The notes under the pieces were generated by a model, which had not been told where the DNA came from, ran no database searches, and saw only the letters and a list, made by a program, of their open reading frames with translations. Shown one piece after another: positions 48,388 to 60,472 of a stretch of DNA of 64,000 nucleotides. The stretch is taken from NCBI GenBank assembly GCA_905183005.1, contig CAJJDO010000033.1:377820-441819 (forward strand), given 5' to 3'. Source of the DNA: Paramecium pentaurelia. Taxonomy: Eukaryota; Ciliophora; Oligohymenophorea; Peniculida; Parameciidae. Every line of letters begins with the position of its first letter. Within the stretch, counting starts at the first letter, position 1. A program made the translations under genes and the position numbers.

Positions 48388-50556
48388 ATGAAAATTTAAT
48401 TAGATAAAGACACATACATTCTCTAAAAAAAAATAGGTGAAGGTAACTTTGCTACAGTTTATGCTACTCAGCATCAAAATCTTGTTGCCAAAGTATGTTA
48501 CAAGTCAAACCCTAAAGCATTTAGAGCATTTTAAATAGAAATGGACATTTTGAATAAAGTTTAAGGAGAAGGAATTGTAAAACTTGAGAAGTCTGGCATT
48601 ACTCAATTATAAGGCTAAACTAGTGGAATCTTGATTTTAGAAAATTGTTCTAAAGGAAGTCTAATAGATTTAATGACAACTTATGTATTATCAAAAATAT
48701 CATCAAGATTAATAGAAGACCTCCTGAATAATTAGTATTGATGATTGCGAGAGACATTATCAAAGGATTAATCTAAATTCATTAAGTACTAACTCTTTAA
48801 TAAATATTTAGTTAGGTTATATTCATAGGGATGTTAAAATGGAAAATGTACTATTAAATTCTTTGGGTTATTTTAAACTCTGTGATTTTGGCAGTGTCAC
48901 AAAAACAAAATACTTTAAAATAGACAATACTAATAGGGATACAATTAAAGATGAAATTGAAGAAAATACAACACCTTTTTATCGTGCACCAGAATATATT
49001 GATTTCTATGCTAATTATCCTATTACTGAAAGTGCAGACATATTTGCTCTTGGTGTTTTGTTATTTATGTTTTGCTTTTAGAAACCTCCATTTGAAAGTG
49101 GTTTAGCAGCAGTTAATAATCATTATTTCATACCAGATTCTCATGAATATTCACCTAAGTAGTCAATTTTAACATAACACTAGGCTAATCTAACTGATTT
49201 AATCTCTTTTTGTTGTTAATCCTAAGAATAGGCCAACAGCATAAGAATTATTATAAAAAATACAAAATAATTGGTAGTTGCCTTAGAGATTCATAGAAAA
49301 ATCTAGTTAACCAATTCCTGTTCCTAATTTAAATAAACATTTTGCTTCTGTAGATAATGTTTATATTGAGAAAAAGGCAGCTCCTCTTGGTTTTTTTGAT
49401 TAAGTTAAACGCTATCTATTCACATTAAGTAAGAAAACAGAAGCATGGGTCATCCAAAGTACAAGCAATGATGATGACCCTCCAAGATTAGAAGATATAA
49501 GATCTTTAGTTTTTAAAGCATGGTTGAAAAGAGAAAAAATACCAAAGTTTTATCTTGCAATCTAACAAAAAATATTATAACCACATCCTGAAAGTTAAAA
49601 AGTTATGATGAAATTGGCAATTCTATTACATCAATATATTAAAAAGGGGCCACCAGATGTTTTATAAGATTAAAAATAAAAGAATCAACCTAATATTTGG
49701 AGCATAATGAAGATTTTGACTGATCTATATAAACAAAGAATTAAGATTAATCCTTAAAATGAAGTAAAAGTAATTGCTAATTATTTTACAATCATAAACA
49801 AAAAATTAATTATTTGTTATGCTAATAAAAACTTATTAGAAGGAAGTTATTCATTGTCTCCTCTTTTCTTATCATTGGAGAGAGGAGAATTTTGGAAACC
49901 ACTTGAATCGAAATTAATAGATGATTTCTTAAAATATTGGTCAGATTGTTTATTATTCCTTTCTGAAATATTTTAACCAAATTCTCTTTGGAGGATTCAA
50001 ACTTTGATAATTATGCAAATGGTTGATGAAACCTATTCATTATTGTCAATGTTACTGCATTTATGGATTGCTGTTAAAGAAACTTTAGATACAAGTGATA
50101 ATTTAGATACAGCTAAATTAACAGAATGGATTTTAAGTGTTGATCAAAGATACGAAGAAAACTATTTCTTAACTAAGAAGCTATTTGAAAAATGTTCAAC
50201 TTTAATTGAATTCACAGAAATAAAAAGGTTCATGCCTACTTTACAACCTGAAGTCATTAAATATATAAAATCTGTTGAATATTTTAAAGGAAAAACAAAA
50301 ATTGAACTTAATCCTTAAAGATCTATACATGGAATTAAAATGCCTGTTAGTTATTAAGTGACTGTCTAAAAATTATAATAAGTTCTACTATCTATGTCTG
50401 ATTTTGATAAACCATAAAATTAAATATAGTCAAATTATAATAGCAGTAATAATCAAGATTTCTTTGCAGATTTTGGATTCTTAAATAATTAAGGAAATTA
50501 GTAATAATCATAAGAATATGATTAACCTTGGGTTGATTTTACATAAACATTTGAAA

Positions 50557-50642
<86 letters not shown>

Positions 50643-52281
50643 TAATATTAATAATCTATTTCTTAATCATCATTTAATAATTAATTTATATAATAAGCAG
50701 GAAGAGAATCAATTTAAACTGAAATTGATCCTTAAATGCTTTCATAAATTATTTTTTAAATAAATGATGATAAACCTTAAAATAATAATTTTCATGATTC
50801 TTTTAAAATATAATAACCCTAATAAGTTTAATCTCTAATTTTAAATTAAAACTAGCAAGAAAAATCAAAAATAATTGAAGTAACCAATTTACTTGATGTT
50901 CATGACAATGTTGTTCCTTTAAATAAAAATAATGAACCTTTTGATCTTATAAATTTTGATGAGAAACCTCGTTAGACATAAACAAATGCTTTTCTCTTAC
51001 CGACTGATATTAATTTTTCTTAAATAGCAAATTAAGATTAATAGCAAAGGAAAGATAAGATATAAAATATCTCTCAATAATAATAACCAATAAACTTTTA
51101 ATAATAAATTAATTAATAATAAATTAATTAATAGTAAATTTATTAATAGTAGATACCTTAAATACATTAATAAAATTCTTAATAATAAAACATTGTAATT
51201 GAAGATGATGAAGAAGATCTTATACCTATGACATATGATGATTAATTTTAATAAAAAATAGAAATGAAATAGTAAGCACCTCAAAATTTGGCTTAATCTG
51301 TAAATCCAACTTTCAACCTAACGCCTATCAGATAAAAAATACATTCTTAAATTTTAGAAAATGCCAACCAAATTATTGATGGTGAAGTGGATATCAGTGA
51401 TTTTATCATATAATACCATGAGTTAGTATTTTATGAGCAAATAGCCTCAGGTGGATCTGGAGTAGTATATCGTGGAAAATACAAAAATGAAATAGTGGCA
51501 ATCAAGGATATTGATATCAATGAAAAGGATGAATAAAAGATGAAAGAATACAAGAGGGAAATAGTGACTTTGGTGAAAGTGAGACATCATTAAAATTTAG
51601 TGTGTTTAATAGGGATTACTTTCAATTAAAATAAATTATATATCATAACAGAGTTCTGTTCAGGAGGTTCTCTTTTTGATTTAATTCATAGAAATAGAGA
51701 GACTCATATTGATGAATTAACAAAATTGAAACTAAGTTTATTTATAGCTGAAGGCATGGCTTATATTCATAAATTAGGATTTATGCATAGAGACCTGAAA
51801 TCATTAAAGTATATAATAATTAAAATTATAGTATTTTGTTAGATTAACCATATAGTGCTGATTCAAATATTAAGATTGCAGATTTTGGTTTGGCTAGAAC
51901 AGCATTGGAAAAGACTGAATGGATGACAGCTGTTGTTGGAACATTTGTAAGTTTATTAATTATAAATTAGCACTGGATGGCTCCTGAAGTATTTAGAGGG
52001 GAAATGTATACAAACAAAGCAGATGTATATTCTTATGGAGTATTAATTTAATAATATATAAATAGATAGTTTTATATGAAATATTTTCAAGATAAATACC
52101 CTATATGAATATAGCTAATCCAATGCAGATTATGAAGGCTGTGACTGAACAGAATTAAAGACCTGATCTCTAATTTGAATGTTAATAAGAGATTAAAGTA
52201 TTAATGACTTAGTGTTGGCACCCTAATCCTAATCAAAGGCCTTCATTCGAATAAATTATTAATAGTTTACAAAATTTATGA
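48388..52281 (+). CDS. NAK (AAK1-like) kinase - ANTH-like - poly-Q - TKL kinase fusion ORF, with one frame break
   Basis: About 1,256 residues; introns of 23, 26, 23, 24 and 26 nt. Kinase 1 (1-265): IGEGNFATVYATQH, VAKVCYK, YIHRDVKMENVL, LCDFGSV, TTPFYRAPEYIDFYANYPI and SADIFALGVLLFMF, an active-looking NAK/AAK1 kinase. About 320-620: ANTH/ENTH-like helices (EAWVIQSTSNDDDPPRLEDI; MMKLAILLHQYIKKGPP). Then DFFADFGF, Gln runs coded by TAA, and a TKL-type kinase (990-1256): GGSGVVYRGKYKNEIVAIKD, MHRDLKSLNILL, IADFGLART and HWMAPEVF. No TGA separates the parts. A five-T run (49207-49211) shifts the frame by one base inside kinase 1 (before NPKNRPTAQELL), probably a sequence error. Confidence 0.75.
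50553..50665 (+). repeat. (TAA)n microsatellite coding poly-Gln between ANTH-like and TKL regions
   Basis: About 30 TAA codons with occasional CAA interruptions, read as Gln in frame. Its CAA units match the normal Gln codon, which supports the Gln reading. Confidence 0.93.
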
Positions 52282-52332
52282 AAGAATTCTAATATTAATA
52301 AATGATTTAAATTTAATATCTTTTATTAAAAT

Positions 52333-53763
52333 ATGTCATTCAAGTTATACGGCCCATCAACAAATCCTAGACTCAGTCAAATCCATTTAGTAGCAGATCT
52401 TCTTTAAATTCCAATTGAATTAGTTGAAGTTGCATATAGTCAATGCGATTCGAAGGAACATTTAGCAAGAAACCCATTTGCTAAAGTTCCTGTCATTGAA
52501 ACAACTGATGGATTCCTCTATGAGAGTAATGCTATCTGTAGATACCTTGCAAGATCGAAATAAGAATCAGGATTATATGGGTATAATATTTAGAATTATA
52601 TTAAGTGCTACTCCCTTCTAATAATCATAAGTTGATTAATGGATTGATTGGACAGTAAATGAATTAGATCCAAATTTCATGACTACATTCACTTAAATAT
52701 GGGGACATTTACCTGTTAATGAAGATTCATTCAAAACTTCAAGAAATATCATTAATGAGAAATTAAAATAATTAGAGGGCCATTTCAAGAATTCTCCATA
52801 TTTGGTTGGGGATAAATTAACAATTGCAGATATTACTCTTATTGTAAGAATTGCTCCCTTTTTCACTTTATTGATTGATGAGAAAACCAGAAAATCATAT
52901 CCTTCTCTTATGAAATGGTTCACAGCTGTAACTGAACTTCCTCAATTTAAAAAAGTATATAACATATAGATATATATAGAATTTTGGAAGAGTTAGATTA
53001 TGTAAAGTTGCTTTCCCATTACCTAAATAAGAAGAACAAAAGTAAAAGGAATAAAAACCAAAAGAAGAAAAACCTAAAGAATAAAAACCAAAAGAAGAAA
53101 AACCTAAGGAATAAAAACCCAAGGAAGAAAAACCAAAAGAATAAAAGTAAAAGGAATAGAAACCAAAGGAAGCTGAAAAGCCAAAGGAGGCATAAAAATA
53201 AAAAGATTAGGAAGATGATGAACCTGCTCCTGAAAAGAAAAAAAATCCTTTAGATTTACTTCCTCCATCTCCATTCAATATTGATGATTATAAAAGAGCA
53301 TTTTTTGCTGAAAAAGACATTACAAAGAATATTTAATAACTTTTTACTTCAGTTGACACTCAAGGTTGGTCCTTATGGATTATCACCTATAATAAATCAT
53401 AAAATGAGGGTAAATAAATAATTTTAACAAATAATTTAATGAAAGGATTTATTAACTAAAGATTGGATTAAAATTTCAGAAAATATTCATTTGCTATTCA
53501 TGGAGTTTATGGTGATGAACCAAATTTGGAAATTAGAGGAGCATGGATTTGGAGAGGAATTGAAGTACCATAAGAATGGGTAATAATTATAATTCATAAA
53601 TTTTTAGAAAGATCATGTTGCTTATGATTATCATGTTTTCAGAAGAATCGACATTAATAATGAATAAGATAAGAAAGATTTCACTGAATATTGGGTGAAC
53701 TAAGAAGAGGATGTATCAAAAGTTGATGGTCTTACAGCCAGAAGCTTGATTTATTTCAGATGA
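52333..53763 (+). CDS. EEF1G: translation elongation factor 1B gamma (eEF1B-gamma)
   Basis: 450 residues; introns of 25, 25 and 28 nt. GST-like N-terminal half (MSFKLYGPSTNPRLSQIHLVADLLQI-type start; FAKVPVIETTDGFLYESNAICRYLA; YLVGDKLTIADIT). Then a Lys/Pro/Glu-rich hinge made of a 30-bp repeat. The C-terminal conserved domain follows: NPLDLLPPSPFNIDDYKRAF, then SLWIITYNKS, FAIHGVYGDEPNLEIRGAWI, VFRRIDINNEQDKKDFTEYW. It anchors the guanine-exchange complex that reloads eEF1A. Confidence 0.95.
53040..53170 (+). repeat. 30-bp tandem minisatellite in the eEF1B-gamma hinge
   Basis: Imperfect tandem copies encoding (KPKEEKPKEQ)n. Copy number is probably variable. The reverse strand carries a spurious open frame here. 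Confidence 0.85.
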
Positions 53764-54682
53764 TGATCAATTATTCATAGAAATTATAATATTTATTGTA
53801 ATATAGTTATGTTAACTATGAAATTTCTCTAAAAATGTTTCTTTTAAAACTATGTTTTTTATGAATCTTTATAGATAGTATAAATATAGTATAGAGAAAA
53901 GCCTTTGCTTAAGTATCTATGATCTTAAAGCTTCTTTAATAAAGACTTTTATTTATAATTAATAAATTCTAGAATTAAAAAGTTTATTTTCTGTATTTTT
54001 AGATTATTTTTTTAGAATAAACAATAATTTAATGAAAATTAATAAAGTAAATCATATTTTTAATTCGAGCTATTTTTCTTTTGGTTTATTTTTTGACCTT
54101 GGTAAACTTTTATTTATAAAAATAATATATAGATTTTTGAACATTTGCATAATCAAAATCACATACATAACTAATTGAATTTTTAATTAAGTAATTTTCA
54201 AAATTACAATTTTTCTTATAATAATCTTAATGATTATTTAAGATAATATCATGAATTTTATCTTGATTGTATATTTAGTGAAATAACAATAAATTTTGTT
54301 TTAAACATTATCAATAAGCATCTACTTTAAGCAATATATAATTATTAAAAACTAAAAAAATCTTTTAGTATTTGATAAATATATGATAAATTCTCTTTGA
54401 GGATGAAATTAACATCAATTATTGATCTACTTTATAAGGTGTGTATTAATTTATAATGAAGGAATTAAAAATTTATGTATAATTTATTTTTAATGCTCAA
54501 GTATACTTTTCTTAACATCGCTCTTCATTAAGTTTATATTGGGATTATTTATTATCTTAATTCAAATGCTTAATTCTATTTTTAAGGTAATTTTTTTTAT
54601 AAAAGGAAAGTTCTCTATAAAATAATACTTATTAGATGATTAGACTTAATTTGTAAAAATGGTTTTAATTTTTATTATTTTT
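53764..54682. other. longest intergenic region, no gene seen
   Basis: About 919 bp of very AT-rich DNA. No frame has family similarity and no RNA gene or array was recognised. It separates the eEF1B-gamma 3' end from a same-strand gene, so it may hold a promoter or an undetected small RNA. Confidence 0.5.
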
Positions 54683-55242
54683 ATGAAAAAATCAATAAGT
54701 ACTTCTTCATATAGTGGCTATAAATTGAATAACGATTCAACAAGAATTGAATCATTTCCAGATTCAACAAGAGTGTTACAGATGAATATTAGCCATTATG
54801 AGGACACTTTGTCACAAGAAGTATTTATTTCCACAGCTTATGAACATATACGAGAAGTCAGAGTATATTGATTAGTTTATTAACAGGATCTAATTGCTAG
54901 CTCCAGATAGAGTATGAAACCATTGAGAGAATCAATAAGCCAATTAAGATATTAAATATAGACCATTGAACATTAATAAAAGAAAGATTAGATTAATTTA
55001 GAATATGATATCAGTTTAAGAATACATAAATTAAAATAAGTAAGCCTTTGATGGTCTTATTAAAGAAAATAAATTAATTTGAAGTTGTTTAAACTGGAGA
55101 GTTTGCCATATTACAAGATTAAATATAGAAACTGTAGCATGATGATTAAGAAATAATACAAGATATAGATGCCTTAGAATTAAGAATAATAGGTTTAGCT
55201 CCATAAATTGGGCAATACATATATTAAGGATTTTATTAATGA
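54683..55242 (+). CDS. coiled-coil hypothetical protein
   Basis: 169 residues; introns of 24 and 26 nt give 170 codons. After a Ser/Thr-rich start (KKSISTSSYSGYKL), the rest is helical with heptad character (MKPLRESISQLRYQIQTIEH; ILQDQIQKLQHDDQEIIQDI). No family recognised. An upstream in-frame ATG at 54659 would add eight hydrophobic residues and could instead make a signal anchor. Confidence 0.5.
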
Positions 55243-55484
55243 GAATTGTGATAATAACAAAAAAGCAATTTTGTTAATACTATATTTTTTATTAGTAAAT
55301 TAATTTATTCATAATTTTATTAAATTTGTAACTTGATAATGCTATGATCATTTCAAATTTTAATAGATCTAAATTAGATTGAGTAATTTAATAAGACTTA
55401 TAATTTAATTATATTCAACTAGAAAGTTTATTAGTTAATAAGAATTTATAATTCAAATTAAATTAATATTAAAATACAGTCGTT

Positions 55485-56473
55485 ATGAGATCGCCATCTC
55501 TATTTTCACCAGTATTATTCTTTAAGATTATAAAAGTCTAAGCAACAAAGATATGAAAAGCAAAATGGGTCTTTTCAAACATTTTCAACAACGAATTAAG
55601 TGAACAAAGCATAATTAGCTGATTTTAGAAAAGAAATCCGCAATAATATTAGTTAGAGAGAGCCTTTTATTCCATAGTAAGAAAAGAAACCAATTTTATT
55701 AACAAGTTGGAAGAAACATGAAAGAAAAAATACGTAAGTTTTTCAAATTATTTACAGCGAAGGTAATGTGGCTAAATATATGGCTAAGTCTTCTCCAAAG
55801 AAAAGTCTATAAGGAGGATTAAATATGGAAGAAATTTTGTAAACATTATTTTTATTCATTGCAGCACTCAAAAGAAATTTATTGATAAGAATTAGTCATA
55901 AAATACTTTTTATTATTAACAATAAAGAAAAGTGGATTAATTATTTAAAAAAGAATAAAATGATTCTTTTAGTAGATAAGATAACTCATTCTCTAATTTA
56001 TTAAAACCAAAAAGATCATCTTAAGCTCTTTTATCAAGATAATCAGGAAGAGATTAATCTCCAATTAATTTAGAAAGATTTAGAAGTTGGGACACAAAAT
56101 TAGATCTTCAACTAAAACAATTAAATAACTCTAAAGATATTAGTTTTTATAAATATTCTTAATAACCTTAAAAAGAGAATATTTATGAGACTAGTAAACC
56201 ACTTTAGACAAAAGATATATTTAATGTTAATAAAAATGCAAACAATTTTAATAAATTTTTAAAGAATTCATCTCCACCTAAATTCATTGAAAAAATACCC
56301 TTAACAGATATAGTTAAAATGCAGTCATATTTCTCACAAATGCCCACTGCAGAAATTGTTACAATCCCAAGAGGGTAAAAATATAATATAAAATTCTTAG
56401 ATATTTATAAGAATTATAGAATTTATAATAAACTCTGGCTAGAGTTGTCAAATAGTCATCATAAATTATTTGA
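55485..56473 (+). CDS. hypothetical Ser/Asn/Gln-rich protein
   Basis: 295 residues; four introns (25, 24, 26 and 26 nt) give exactly 296 codons. Low-complexity, basic, with segments RGYLQELQNLQQTLARVVKQ (C-terminal amphipathic helix) and FSPV/SKQQRYEKQNGSFQ at the N-terminus. Several Ser-Pro/Lys sites. Function unknown; I rate the exon structure above any functional guess. Confidence 0.5.
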
Positions 56474-57009
56474 ACAATATATTTAATCATTTTAAATAAT
56501 ATATATTTTTCTAATTATATATTTATTTATAACATTCAAAATTATTATCTTTTACACTATAAATTTATTAATAAAGAAAGTACACAAAATTTATTGTTTA
56601 ACTATTCTTATCTCTTAGAATCACATATTATTTAAATAATTAAACCTTCTAATACATAATAATAAAACTTTTATAACAATAACATCTCTTAGATCTTACA
56701 TATATTGATTTACCCAGGCACTTCTAAAGCAATCCAGCATTTAAGATATTCATTATTAGATTAAATTTTAATGTATAAACTCTTTTTTAATCACTATATT
56801 ATAAAAGCCTACCCTACACTCAATGAATTTTATTTAAAATAACAATAAAATTTAATTTTTATTATTTAATATTCATATTCATTACTTGTTATTTAATATA
56901 ATAAGATTGTAATAATTAAAAATGATTAATATAAATTTTATATTTAAAACATCTTTAATAAAAATTTAACATATATATATTTGATAAGTGAAAAGGCTCA
57001 GACTCTATT
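56474..57009. other. AT-rich spacer between convergent genes
   Basis: 536 bp between the stop of the Ser-rich gene and the stop of the Myb gene. No further gene seen. Confidence 0.55.
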
Positions 57010-58391
57010 TCAAAATTATGAATTGTTCATTGAATGAGGAAAAGACTCTTGTCTAAACATGTATGGAAATTGGAGAAAATTCATGTTTGATAGGGAAAGT
57101 TACATCAACGAAGATTGTTGTGTTTCTTAACTAGTAGCATTTGATAGGATTGGAAGACTTTCTTTTAATAATTATGATTATGAAAGACTTTAGCTTTTGA
57201 TCAAATTTGCAATTCCTTCATAGTATTTATAATACATAGCAGCAAAATCTGAATTAATAAAAAATATATACATTATTGTTATTAAAATTACTATGATTAT
57301 GAAGGTTAATTCTAAAAGACTTAAGAATTATATAATGATCTTATAGGATCATTAAATAATTATTATGAATTCTATATGTTATTAATTTGATTTAAATTAT
57401 TGTTTAAACTTTAACTTAATACACTTTAAGCAATTTTTTTAACTTAAATTTCGTTATCATCTTCTTCTTTTACTTAAACTTCTGAGCTCTCAGCTGAGAC
57501 TATTCCATTCAAAACTTCTTCATTCTAATCATTTACAATATTATTAATTATTTTTTGTTCTTACTCTTTTATTTTTTTAATGGCTTTTTATTTTTTCATT
57601 TTCTTCTTTTAGATTTTAGAATGTTTCCTTTTTTTTATAATACTACTTTTAGATGATTAACTATTATCATTTTGATCTTGTTTTAGAATTTCATTTGATT
57701 GTTAAGTTGATTTTAATTAATCAGTGTCAGTTTTTTATTATGAATTAGGTATAATGTAATAAGGATTTTAAATATTCATATATTCTTTTCTAATAAAGGA
57801 ATAAAATCTATTTTTTATCATATTTTCCTAAATAAATTTTAGTTATAAATTATACAGGTCTCCCTTTTAATAACTTGGATATTTCTGTCCATCTAGATCC
57901 ATATTTTTAATAAGCATCCATGACAATTAGATCTTCTTCCTTTGACCATGGTTCAGCCCTTATTTCTGGATTTAATTTGTTAATAAATCGTTCTCTAATT
58001 TACTTTCCTGTTCTCCAATGCATTATGCTTGCTATCATTCCCCAATTCCGTTTATGTATTTTAACTAATTCTAATAATTATTCGTCTTCAACTGCACTCC
58101 AAGAATGTCGAGAGCGTTACTGAGCTTATTTAAAATTAAACATACAGAGACAGGCTTAATTCTCTTCCATCTCTAAGCACATTAAGAAGGATTTCGATTA
58201 TATAAATGCTTAGCCACTTCTTTCCAATTAGTTCCAAGTTCATGAATTGCTCTTTCCAACAACTTGTCTTCTTTTTAGGACCATATTTTTCTATTTTGTA
58301 TTTTTTTTGTTGTTGCTTTCGCTGACTATTTATCATCTTCTATTTCATTACATTCCAATTAACTACAATTGAGAAATAATTTACTTATCAT
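57010..58391 (-). CDS. R1R2R3 Myb-type DNA-binding protein
   Basis: 434 residues; introns of 26, 28 and 23 nt give 435 codons from ATG 58391. Three Myb repeats: WSQKEDKLLERAIHELGTNW...CAQRWKRIKP; HSWSAVEDEQLLELVKIHKRNW...IRERFINKLNPEI; and PWSKEEDLIVMDAYQKYGSRW...MIKNRFYSFIRK. The spaced tryptophans of helix-turn-helix repeats are kept, with the usual aromatic substitution at the third position of R3. The C-terminal half is basic then Gln/Ser-rich (QVFQNQPSQSQQFQQQ), a likely regulatory region. Resembles animal/plant 3R-Myb proteins linked to the cell cycle. Confidence 0.85.
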
Positions 58392-58443
58392 TTGGCACCA
58401 TTCAAAATTTAATTTAATTATTTATATTTCCCCATCAGATTTG

Positions 58444-58836
58444 TCATGGTTATAAGTGATGAAAATATATAAAATAAGATTTGCTACAAAATATAATAAA
58501 ATTCAATATTGAAGACGATATAGAAATTTAACATGATTACACAACTTCCTTCTTATTTATAGATGTTTTATAAATATTATATTTTAAACCTTATAAGGAG
58601 GATGTTAATTTATACAAAAGCAATATGTTTTGTAATAATATATACTAAAGAATTCCCAAAAAATTTACTTACCTTACCGAATAATTGTTTGATTATCACT
58701 ACAAATTCATCAATTCCACATCTTTACAGATTAATTATAGTTTAATTTTCTTGAATTTCATTAAGGTACCAATATATTAATATTCTAATAGAAGATTCTT
58801 TTAATTATCACTCAAGTTCATCTTATTAAAATTCAT
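58444..58836 (-). CDS. possible small protein, 114 residues (tentative)
   Basis: Two candidate introns (20 nt ending TCAAG; 28 nt ending TTTAG) make the frame close at 115 codons. Begins MNFNKMNLSDNQKNLLLEYQ. The C-terminal half is hydrophobic and of low complexity. No family. Kept because splice sites and frame agree, but chance is possible. Confidence 0.3.
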
Positions 58837-59356
58837 AAGAATAATAAAGATAAACATAAGGATTGCTAAATTAACTTTGGTTCTTGTTCTTACAGAAATC
58901 AAATTTAATCAAAGCCTTTTTTTATGATTAATTCTAATATATAAATTTTTATTTACTTATATTTAATAAAAATGTTTTATATGCAGTATTTAAAGTAAAC
59001 TAACATTATTATAATATTTACATTATATAAATCCATTTACCTTGATAAAACTAGATCATAATTTAGTGTTATTCTATTTTAATAAAGTTTTTTTATTTAA
59101 CACTTATGAATTACAAGTAAATAGTAACTTTTCTTAATATGCTTGCAAGTTTTGATATTAAGTTTTATTTTTTTAAAAAGGAGAAAAATCCTTTATATTT
59201 CAATATAAAAATAGGATTAAAACTTTTCTAAAATAAATTTTAAATCATTGATTAAAAAGTTTCACATAGAAATAGATATTTTTGTTTAATTGAAAAATTG
59301 ATAATATTATTTTATTTTGATTGCTTATTATTTTTATAATTAGTTTTTCAAATAAC

Positions 59357-60068
59357 TCATTCAATCTTCATATATTTCTTTTTCTTTTCTTAGATATTTT
59401 ATTGTGCTATATCAATTCTTCTAATTTTCTTTAGTAAATTTTTTTGTGATCTATTTTAAAAGTAACAGATTATTGCAATTATACTAAAAATTATTGAGTA
59501 AATTAAAATCTAATGATAATTATTACTTATTTTTACAGCAACAAAACCAGTCAGCTTTCTTATGGATCTCTTCCAATAATTGATTTCTTTAGGAACTTTC
59601 TTTCCTTAAAGTTAATTCCATTCTTCATTCTTCACAAAGTTTGAAACACCTTCAAAGGTCAATTCTCCATTATATCTATACATTAGACTATTCATATCAA
59701 AGTAAACTAATTATGGAAATGTCTAAACAACTATTCTATCTCTAACATCTTCATTTTCATATCTTATCTAAATCAATTCAATACATATCAACAGCTGAGA
59801 AGTACATATTTGTAGTTTTGAATTCCTCTGCTAATTTATCAAATATTGGTATAAATTCTTTAGATTATTATTCATGTTCCATAAAAAAAAATACTAACCA
59901 AGGCTTTTCCATTTTCTTATCTTATCAATCAATATCAAATTTACCTATTTGTAATTGATTGAAAAAGTCATAGTCTTTTAAAGCAATAATTCTATATGAA
60001 AATAATTTTGATTTTTCAACACCTTGAATAGTTAAGACAAGTGAAATTAGAATTAAATATATAAACAT
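59357..60068 (-). CDS. TMX/PDI-like transmembrane thioredoxin-fold protein without CxxC
   Basis: 220 residues; introns of 24 and 25 nt. Hydrophobic signal peptide (MFIYLILISLVLTIQG), a thioredoxin-like domain (KKMEKPWLVFFFMEHEQQSK; EFIPIFDKLAEEFKTTNMYF; VVQTFPQLVYFDMN with the cis-Pro; YRYNGELTFEGVSNFV), a C-terminal membrane helix (ILIYSIIFSIIAIICYF) and a basic cytosolic tail (KKKKYMKIE), which may act in ER retention. The position of the WCGHC active site is occupied by MEHEQQS, so it is redox-inactive. Probably an ER chaperone-like adaptor. Confidence 0.75.
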
Positions 60069-60472
60069 TATTTATATTTAATTATAAATATTATTTTTAT
60101 TTAGAATAATTTAATATTATATAAATTCATTAGGTTAAGGCTAGATATACATAAATAGTTATAAAAATCATAGAGAAAATAAATATTATCTCATTTTCAT
60201 ACTATCATACTAGATATAAATCTTATTAGAATATAGTATTACAATAATTATATTATAAAGAGTTTTGACCCTATGAATATAGTGGAATAAGCAAAAGAAT
60301 TTGTTAAGATTAGATAGGATTAATTGTATTTGAAGAATTATTGGATGTGTATTTAAATAAAAAATGAAATTTATAATTGTTTTTAATAAATAAAAAATCA
60401 AGATAATTATTTGTTTGATAATTAGTGCCTCTTAAATAATATCAGACTTAAATTATAATAAATATTGTGAGA
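60069..60472. other. intergenic region between divergent genes
   Basis: 404 bp, A/T-rich, no convincing frame. Must hold the promoters of the TMX-like and JmjC genes. Confidence 0.55.

Noticed and set aside
50518..50763. Poly-Asn frame
   Set aside because: Another frame of the TAA repeat; the Gln frame is continuous with conserved domains on both sides.
52895..53122. Minus-strand frame with repeats of FSSFGFYSLG
   Set aside because: Antisense of the KPKEEKPKEQ minisatellite in eEF1B-gamma.
57059..57390. Plus-strand gene beginning MYGNWRKF
   Set aside because: It needs an unexplained frame shift, and the opposite strand carries the Gln-rich C-terminal part and last exon of the Myb gene, which closes exactly in frame.
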